The position numbers and the translations under genes were made by a program. Below are positions 22,171-30,700 of a DNA stretch of 34,509 nucleotides, in pieces. The notes beneath the pieces are model-generated. The model did no database searches. It was given only the letters and a program-made list of their open reading frames with translations, and had not been told where the DNA came from. The stretch spans positions 143,149-177,657 of the forward strand of contig JH152695.1 of NCBI GenBank assembly GCA_000226015.1, given 5' to 3'. The stretch is from Mnemiopsis leidyi. Its lineage: Eukaryota; Ctenophora; Tentaculata; Lobata; Bolinopsidae. The number at the start of each line of letters is the position of its first letter. The stretch's first letter is position 1.

Positions 22171-22828
22171 AGTATGACTATTAGACCAATAAAAGGGAAG
22201 GAGTGGGCCCCTTCCCCTTGCCCTATAATGGTCCAGATTGGATTTTCGCGAATTAAATTAAAATTAAACGAATCTGAATAAATTGCCTAGGGACCTGTCT
22301 TTTTCGAAAGAGCCACGCAGCGCACGGAAACAAAAAAGTCCATATAAAAAGCATGATCTCAAAGAGTACTTGAAAACAAAGCTGCAAAATGAAAAACCTG
22401 CTTCAAGCATCAAGTTAAGTTCATCTTATAGTTTTAACTCATGATATTGACATCATAACTTGAAAAACGTTGAATAACTTTCTGAAAAATACCGTGAATT
22501 ACAAAACAATAAATCCATCTAAATTAGATAACAGATAAGCCTAAGGCCCTTAAGGGGGAGGGGGAAGGGATGACCACAATTTTTTGACCATTTGGACTAC
22601 GCTGGGTGCCATGGTCAAAACAATTTTGATTTCATACAAAAACTGTAATGTACCATGGTCAAATTTGTTTGTTGTTGGACGTTGCTTGGTACTGGTAGCA
22701 GCTGCGTCCACCAAAAAAAACTAAGTCAAAACTTTTAAATCTTTTAAAATGGGTCACAACATGAGAGAAGGTCAAATGGCCATAATTTTGACCATGGCAA
22801 AAATCCACTATTATCAATTTACGTAATG
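22171..22828. other. Gene-free AT-rich stretch
   Basis: No gene seen. Several ACCATGGTCAAA-like words occur at 22600-22800, resembling sequence in pum intron 5. Confidence 0.5.
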
Positions 22829-23215
22829 GATGGCTCAGTGGCGCAGTCGGTTAAATCGTCTGTCTGCTAATCAAAAGGTTAGCAGTTCGATTCCTAGCTG
22901 CAGCACTGGCCAAGGGGTGAGCATCGTTGAGGCTCAGCTAAGGATCCCGTTTGATCTAAGCAGCTCCATGGTCCACTCGGCCAAATGCTCGAGAAATCGG
23001 GTGTGAGGGTTAAATGACTAAATGAGTAGCTGTCCATTGCAGCGAAGTCTTGGGCGATAAAAGTATGGGACACACTACCTTAAGTTTAACCGTCACTGGC
23101 GTGTATGTATAAATTTGTACATTCGGCCTCCTGTAAGTGGCTGTTACACTTGTGTAACATATGGCTGTTGGAGTGTCCGAATTGAAATACGTTTAAAATT
23201 AAAAAAATATATATA
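22829..23215 (+). mobile_element. tRNA-derived SINE
   Basis: The head (22829-22905) has a Pol III A box TGGCGCAGTCGG and a B box AGTTCGATTCC at tRNA-like spacing, with an anticodon-loop-like CTGCTAA as in tRNA-Ser(GCU). The first seven bases cannot pair with sequence after the T arm, so it is not a functional tRNA. A tRNA-unrelated body of about 300 bp follows and ends in an A/T-rich tail near 23195-23220. The 3' limit is approximate and I did not find a clear target duplication. Confidence 0.8.
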
Positions 23216-23400
23216 TAATATGGTGAACGGAAAATTAGACTATAAAATTCGACCATTAATGTACATTTTGATCACGACAATGGGAGAAATTTCTGGGTGT
23301 CAGTGGTCATGGTCAGTGCCTTATTTCCCCCAAGATAACACTAACAGATGAATATTGTTATTATGAAACACACGAAAGAGAAAGTGCATATATCATATAT

Positions 23401-23458
23401 GTTTTCATTCGCGAAAGAGAAAGTGCATAAATGCACTTTCTCTTTCGCGAATGAAAAC
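23401..23458. repeat. Perfect palindrome, 28-bp arms, 2-nt spacer
   Basis: GTTTTCATTCGCGAAAGAGA plus AAGTGCAT at 23401-23428, AA, then the exact complement at 23431-23458. A third, partial copy of the arm (CGAAAGAGAAAGTGCAT) lies just upstream at 23373-23389. Confidence 0.98.
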
Positions 23459-24306
23459 CATCTATATTACTTCAGAACCAAATCCTTGGCGAATTGAAAA
23501 ACAAAGTAAGAATATTTTCATCAATTTAATCATGGATATGTCGTTTAACTTTCACTTTCTGCACATAAAACATCGTAACATATCATGTGGCCTATTTCTC
23601 GCGCGAAAAATAGACCTCCGTGACATGGGCGGACAAATAAAGATTTAACATCAAATCTAATCATTAAATTCATTTTAAGCTCTTTATAGAATAAGGTTAA
23701 AATATTGACTTCCCTTATGATGATGATACCTCAGATATTTTTAAATTTTACACTTACACTATCGTCACGATCATCTAATTATATACAATTAAAAACCACA
23801 CCCATGTAATTGTAAATAAAATAATTTCACCCAATTTTATAACTTACCACCCTATCAAAAAATCTTGATAGCAACTCAAACAGTGTCCTTATTTGAATGG
23901 ATGATCTATGTTCTATTATACAGCATACACCCTCTTTGACAAAAATTAAAATAAAATTCCCGTTTTATCATTCAGAGAAATAGAATAAAATCTCTGAGGA
24001 AGGGCTATGGATTTGCGATATTGCATTCAATTCAAATCGTCACAAATTGTCACCATTTCCTCGCGTAGGTAACAGCAAACAAAATTTAAGCTTCCCAAAA
24101 ATCTGAAATTCTTTCCAACATCATATCATGTTTAAAATCCCAAGAATTGTTTGCATACAGATCTGTAAATACGATATATACCGTTTTTCAAAACCATTAA
24201 GCCTCCAGTCCCAGAATGATGTTACCAGAGACATCCACCAATCCGAGTAATGGTCTGGGTGGGACTTTATCTTCGGTACCTGATGACGATGAATATCACA
24301 TATTTC
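23459..24306. other. Gene-free AT-rich stretch
   Basis: Short open frames only, none with recognisable content. It is the region between the SINE and the Elongin A 3' end. Confidence 0.5.
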
Positions 24307-24312
24307 TTTATT
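24307..24312 (-). terminator. Candidate ELOA poly(A) signal
   Basis: AATAAA on the minus strand, about 245 nt past the proposed ELOA stop codon at 24556-24558. Confidence 0.4.
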
Positions 24313-24440
24313 CATTATTGAGTGATCTGCAAAGAATAAATTTTCGAATCTCACTTTTCATTCAACTCAAAAACATACGTAAGCAATTCTCCAACCCCCT
24401 TACCCTTGTAAAACCAGAAGACCAGTGTTATCCCCACACA

Positions 24441-24567
24441 ATATACAACCTAGAGGAAGACTTGGACTTACTGAGCCTGATGGTATATACAACCTAGAGG
24501 AAGACTTGGACTTACTTAGCCTGATGGTATATACATCCTAGAGGAAGACTTGGACTTACTTAGCCTG
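24441..24567 (-). repeat. 44-bp tandem repeat, 3 copies, each with a GTAAGT donor
   Basis: Exact period 44. On the minus strand each unit reads ...GGCTAAGTAAGTCCAAG (one copy has CAGTAAGT). The first copy overlaps the 3' end of the last ELOA coding exon. Confidence 0.95.
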
Positions 24568-24701
24568 GTGGTGAGTCTCCATGAGTCTCTTCAGTGGTCT
24601 CTTGCTAGACGAGGAAGAGGAGGACGAATTGAAAGGGCGCTTTGTACCTCTAGATTTTGAAAGGTGTTGCAGGGGTCCGGCAAGGTGTCTCACACGTGAA
24701 T
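24556..24701 (-). CDS. ELOA: ELOA exon 8: Ser/Arg-rich C-terminus
   Basis: The acceptor CTTCGGTCAG gives the phase exon 7 needs. Encodes SRVRHLAGPL..., a run of eight serines, then KRPLKRLMETHHQAK and TAA at 24558-24556. An alternative is a splice at 24560 (GCTAA|GTAAGT) that would remove the stop and lead to a further exon; I cannot choose from sequence alone. Confidence 0.7.
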
Positions 24702-27700
24702 CTGACCGAAGAAAAGAGTTATTCTGATAATCTTAGGACCTAGGTGCTGTAAATAAGGCGTGCCTCCAACACCCATGTGCTAGTGCGAAATACTTAATGT
24801 TCCTTAATGTTTCAGCCAGTGGCGTAACGTTGTAACTGTAGCCAATATGGCGACCCTCGGCGGTAACAAGGCGCCCTCAAGTGGCGCCCCTGGTATAAGG
24901 GCTTACTGGGAGCTAATTGTGAAAATATGGCCGAAAAATCTAAATAAATAGTGAAGTAATTAAACCAAACACGCGATTTAAAATATTGTCCCATATTTTT
25001 ATGACAAGTTGGCGCCCTCTTATGACGGCGCCCCCGGGGGTAGCGGGTAGCCGGGCTTCCGTGACATCGTTACGCTGCTGGTTTCAGCAAAAAAGTAGCT
25101 CGGGCCACCTAAAGTGATGTTTTTTAGTTTATTTTGGGACACCACGGTAAGGGAAACCTCACTTTACCGGGTGCTAACGCACCCTTCGCGTACGGCTGCT
25201 GCCTTTGGCGAAGTGCCAAAAAGTCAATTCCCTCTTTCAATAAAAGAAACCACCATAAAATCCAAATTAATGTACCTGCTTTTTCTTTTTCTAACTTTGC
25301 GGACGCGATACTGTTTGTCAGTCTCTTTAGTTTTTCCTTTCTCTCGATAACTTTGTCCTGAAGAATGTATACCTATATAATTAAATGATTAAATAATTAA
25401 ATCCATTTGTGTATCATCTGATATTAAGTAGCATTAATTGTAAACTAGGTACGGTGATGATACGCGCAATGAGATAGCAGTATGTACTTGCAAACTAGAT
25501 ACGGTGATGATATCCGTTATTTAGTAGCAGTAATTGTAAACTAGATGCCGTGATGATATCCGTTATTTAGTAGCAGTAATTGTAAACTAGATGCCGTTAT
25601 GATATCCGTTATTTAGAAGCAGTAATTGTAAACTAGATGCCGTTATGATATCCGTTATTTAGAAGCAGTAATTGTAAACTAGATGCCGTGATGATATCCG
25701 TTATTTAGTAGCAGTAATTGTAAACTAGATGCCGTTATGATATCCCTTATTTAGAAGCAGTAATTGTAAACTAGATGCCGTTATGATATCCGTTATTTAG
25801 TAGCAATAATTGTAAACTAGATGCCATTATGATATCCGTTATTTAGAAGCAGTTATTGTAAACTATAGTCTATATAGATACAGTTTGATTTTCTTGGGTC
25901 TAAAGTTCTCATCTTATGTTGGATATAAGATGTATAGTTTATATAGATTATAGATACAGTATGATTTTCTTGGGTCTAAAGATCTCATCTTATGTAGGAT
26001 ACAGAACATTTTCGAACTAAGTTTACTTCATACTGTAAAAATTGAACTTAATCAGGGGAGGTTGAGCAATGGTAAAGCTTGATTATGGATGGGAGAGTAA
26101 AAAAATTAGCACTGGCAAACTTGTTGACAGGAAGAAAAAGCAAGACAAAAGACAAAGTCCTATCCAGTATATGACAGTAGTCAAGAAATATAAGCACGAA
26201 GAAGAGGCCAGGAAGAAAAAGCACGACAAAGACAAAGTCCTATCAAGTATGTGACAGTAGTCAAGAAATAAAAGCACGAAGAAGAGGCCAGGAAGAAAAA
26301 GCAAGACAAAGATAAAGTCCTATCAAGTATATGACAGTAGTCAAGAAATAAAAGCACGAAGAAGAGGCCAGGAAGAAAAAGCAAGACAAAGATAAAGTCC
26401 TATCAAGTATATGACAGTAGTCAAGAAATAAAAGCACGAAGAAGAGGCCAGGAGAAAAAGCAAGACAAAGACTAAGTCCTACCCAGTACATGGTTTTCCA
26501 GCTGTCTCCCACTAAAGCATTAGAGCGGAACTCAGATTCCACCAGCTTTTTCCACACAGTTTCCAAAGTGCCTGATGTGGGTTTTACTTAGTAAAACTAA
26601 ATTTTACAAAGAACGATTCAATATTATAAAGTAACAATCAATGTAACAAATAAAAATTAATATTACAAAGTAGAAATTAATGTTACTAAGTAAAACTAAA
26701 TCATAAGGGCAAGCTCAAAAAAGTCTAACAAAAGTCTATGTCAATACTCAATTGTAGGAGTTTAAGGGCGATATTAATTTGTTTAGCCCAAATTTAACCC
26801 AAAACTTATTTCAAAAGTTTTTCAGTTGGATTGGGACGTTTAACCCAGTTAATTTAAGGAATTCTAGAGTAGGTATTGAATTTTTTGTGTCCCCCCAAAT
26901 ATCATAAAGTAAGATCAAAATTTTATCAACATAAGCACGGTTCCGACAATAAGATTTGACAAACGTTTCGAATAAGCTGACGACGATTAACACATGTTGA
27001 TTGAAAGCTTCTCCAAAATCAAAACTCGTATCTATTTATGTCTATCAACCCCCCTACACGTTTCGAATAAATTGTACAATCTATTTTCACAAACTGTTTG
27101 ATTATAACGTACTCGAAATTAATCATTTACCTAGGATTGAAGGGTTCCTGTGTTCGATTAGATTTAACTGTTCTGCGGTACATCTGAGGGGTGAAATGTC
27201 AATACCTTCTAGAAACTATTGGTCCTGTCACAGTGTCATCTCATGGTTGAAGGATTTCTACCGAAGTTCGGGAAAAAACCCGAAAAACCCAAAAACACCA
27301 AAGAGACATAATGAATCAGAAAAGGAATAATTTACCCAAAATAAATCGAAAAACTAACTCAAAATAAGAATATTTTTTTCAAATATTGATAGCAACCCGC
27401 ATCACAGCTCATTAACAAAAAGGGGAAAGTTCCATGAACATTATGAATACCTGAGCAAATTATGCTGTAGATCGGCAACAAAAATGCAACACAATACCAA
27501 TTTTAAACAATCTATATTTATTTTAATATCTTTTCTGAATAAATATCTTTTATAATAGACATATTTCATAAATATCTTAGATAAATACTCACTTCAAAAG
27601 TGCGGGTTTGAGGGTCTCGCATGTTAAGTTTCCGGTGTGATAGATGGAGTCCACATTTTGCACTAGAACTCGCATTGCTAAGTCCTTCAGACTGTACACT

Positions 27701-30700
27701 GGTAGTGTGTATGAGGAGGTTATTAGTGGAGATTAAACATCACAATGTATTCACATTGATTAGATTTGCGATCTAGGACGTGTTACATTATGCGGCAGTA
27801 CATTAGCTAGATGAGTCGAAAGCGAAAGAATCAAACTAATTAATCCTTGACCGATAATTAAGATAATCAGACAGCTCTTTTTTGCATCTAAAAGTGATCC
27901 TAAATAGCTAACTCATAATGCTTGAAGGTTAAAATGCATTTCAACATACACTTGCTGTGTAAAATTCTATGGTAAATACTAAATGGTACAGAGATAACTT
28001 ACATTTCGAGGCTTGCTTCGCTCCAGAGTATATGCCCCATGTGTTGACCGTCTTCAGGGCGGCTGCGCTCGTACATTGGGTAGGTGTAGAGGCTTGTCCT
28101 GATGACAGAACATTCCAGCGGTGACCAAATTTATAAGGGGGAGGGGCGACGTCAAAAACTCTAAAAGACTCTACATCAATTTTGGGGAATTTTGGGTCCC
28201 TATTAAGTTCTTTGTATTTAGAATTTTGTACTTATTTTGGAGTTTGGACCTTTTCAGTTGCATTATACAGTAATATTTTTAAATGCGTCTTAAAATAATT
28301 TTCAAATGGTTTTATGATCATATTTGGAAAGTTCAATTAAAACTCTAAAAAATTCTAAAAAACTCTAAATCAATTTCTGGGATTTTAGGTTGATATTTAG
28401 TTTTTTAGGTATATAATTTTCGAGCTATTTTAAACTTTTTCAATTGCTTTGCGAAGACATTTTTTCTAAATTCAAAGAAATTTTTTAAATTTCACCACAA
28501 AATGCTTCTTAGAATGATTTTTCATAAGTGGCAATTTTATCCGGTCTGTTATTTCTACCTATTCTACACGCAGCACTGCTCGCCCTATATCTTTTTACAC
28601 CGGCTATACAAGTGTACTACACTGTGTATGATGTCAGGATCGGCTCAGTTTTCTGCTAACAAGTATCTTGAGGAGATTGGTGAAACGGGCATTGGAACGG
28701 TCACTATGTTTTGTGAAGACAATATAAAGAAATTTAAAATTCGTCTAGAATGCTTTTCAGCTATATGTGTCGTGTATTTGGTGTGGATGGAGCTAAAAAC
28801 TTGAGTCCTAGTGCCTTGAACAAGCACTTTTTCACCAAAGCTCAGATGGCTGAGTTTTTGTTTACTGCTGTCTACCTTTTGGACCACTGCTGTTTACCGT
28901 TGATGTCAAGCGCTACGTCACAAATGGAGACTTCACAGAAGGAGAAAATTTCTGATCAGAAAACGATCATTAAATTGCAGCAGGATCTAATCAGCAAATA
29001 GAACGAAGAGTTGGGTGAAGTGAGCAAGACTGTTGAAGCTGAGATGAAAACCTATTCGTCAGCATTGCAACAGAGCTGTACCACGGCCCTGTCGCCGAGA
29101 AACATTGCTGCTGCAGTAAAGACAGTAACCCAGGAGGAAGACAGGACTAGGGAACTTGTGCTGTGTGGTGTTACTGAGGAGTCGGAAGAACGCGTTACGA
29201 AGGTCCTTGAACAGATGAATGAAAAGCCGCAAGTGAAGCAGTGTCGTAGAATCGGGAAGCCGAATGCCGCAGCAACTCGCCCTATCATCTTCAGTGTTAG
29301 GAGCTCCGATATCGCAAATCAGATCTTGAAGAAAGCAAAGCTACTGAGAGACATTGAGGGATATAAAACTGTTTATATCTCTCCAAACAGGACTCGAGAA
29401 GAGAGGGTCGCCCGTCAGAAACTTGCCTGTGAGCTTAAGCAGAAGAGAAGATTCTATCACTGTATGGCGACATGCACTGTACGGCGACACACACTGTACA
29501 GCGAACGGCGAACTCGAAATTTTCGCACTGTGTGGCGACACGCACTGAACAGCGACATGCCTTAGTGGCTCAATAAACAGCGACATACTGTACGCCTTCA
29601 AGGGTGATCGGATTCGAACTCACGCTATTTTTTCTTGATATGGTTATAACTATGATATAATTTGATTGCTTTGATTTTGTGGGGGCTATGTTTTGTTGGA
29701 GGCATTTATGCTTCGAATCGACGTTTTAGTATCCCTTTCAGGGTATACCTGTTTCAGTTGATTTCTGTATTCATATATACTGTGATAAAGTTTTAGATAA
29801 AAAAATATGGTTTCCTAATAAATTTTGGAAAATTTTACCATAACTCTAGAAAACTATATATCTATTTTGGGAAATTTAGGGTCCCTATTGAGTTTTTTTG
29901 AGTCCCCCCCCCTAAATTGCGTGAAACAGCCCTATGCATATAGATTTTTGCTGTTGAGTTATCAACAAAGAATTTACACAAATGAGCTGTACTCACATGA
30001 TGCTACTTCGATAACAGCTAGTCTAGATTACATAATATTTGCGATACATGCAGTCCAAATTTCGTAGATTAGCTTCTAAATTTAATCGATTCTTAAACGC
30101 ACGTGCGCGCGCTCTGATGACAAGCTTTGTGATACCTTACCGTGCGTTACGTTTCTCTCGATAAGAAGACCACTTGAGCCATTCTGTGACAGTGGCAACT
30201 AGCAAGTGTCACTATTCTGATTGATTTTTTCTATCCCCAAATTTTGGTCACTACTTAGTTTGTCACATTGACAGTTGACTGTCAGTTAATCTAACAAAAT
30301 ACGACTTTAGAGCGCTCAAAGTCAAACTGAAAAGAAGCAATCAAAACACAAAATATTTACTGAAATTCTTAATGCTGAGCCAATAAGGGGTCGTTCACAT
30401 ATGAAGTCAGAATTTAATTTTTACCTCCTTTGTCATAATTTGTCACCATGACAAAACCCCCCTAAATGTCAGAGGTAATTTACCATAATGACATCATCAC
30501 AGTTGGAACCCCCCCCCTACTTCATGTAAAAAGACTTTGCTTTTTGGTCTTTAAATTTGCAAATATTTTTGAAATTTTTTCATAGTTAGTCAGTGAAAAC
30601 ACAGTATTTCACCAGATTTCTGAATCAGAATTTTGATTTATTCATTTTCTTTCTGATTTTGTAAAATTCTGATTAAAATTTTAAAAAAAAATAAAAAATT

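Noticed and set aside
22829..22905. Functional tRNA-Ser gene
   Set aside because: A and B boxes are present, but the 5' seven bases have no complementary acceptor strand and the anticodon stem is poorly paired; a SINE body follows.
24121..24354. Minus-strand ORF with Trp-rich sequence (SDWWMSLVTSFWDW)
   Set aside because: It lies past the ELOA stop and overlaps the poly(A) signal; no recognised family or supported splice sites. Probably 3' UTR or flanking sequence.
24216..24497. Plus-strand 93-residue ORF
   Set aside because: Runs into the 44-bp repeat, has no recognisable content and lies antisense to the ELOA 3' end.
25160..25215. Extra ELOA exon between exons 7 and 8
   Set aside because: A possible acceptor and GTAAAG donor exist, but the peptide does not resemble the family in any frame and exons 7 and 8 already join in phase.
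26069..26566. Lys-rich plus-strand ORF and hydrophobic minus-strand ORFs
   Set aside because: They arise from the 80-bp array, which shifts frame each unit. Only the 89-nt ELOA exon at 26483-26571 is real coding sequence here.
29354..29601. Short ORFs on both strands overlapping the ORF1 tail
   Set aside because: Shadows of the ORF1 frame and of a short GGCGACA-type repeat.
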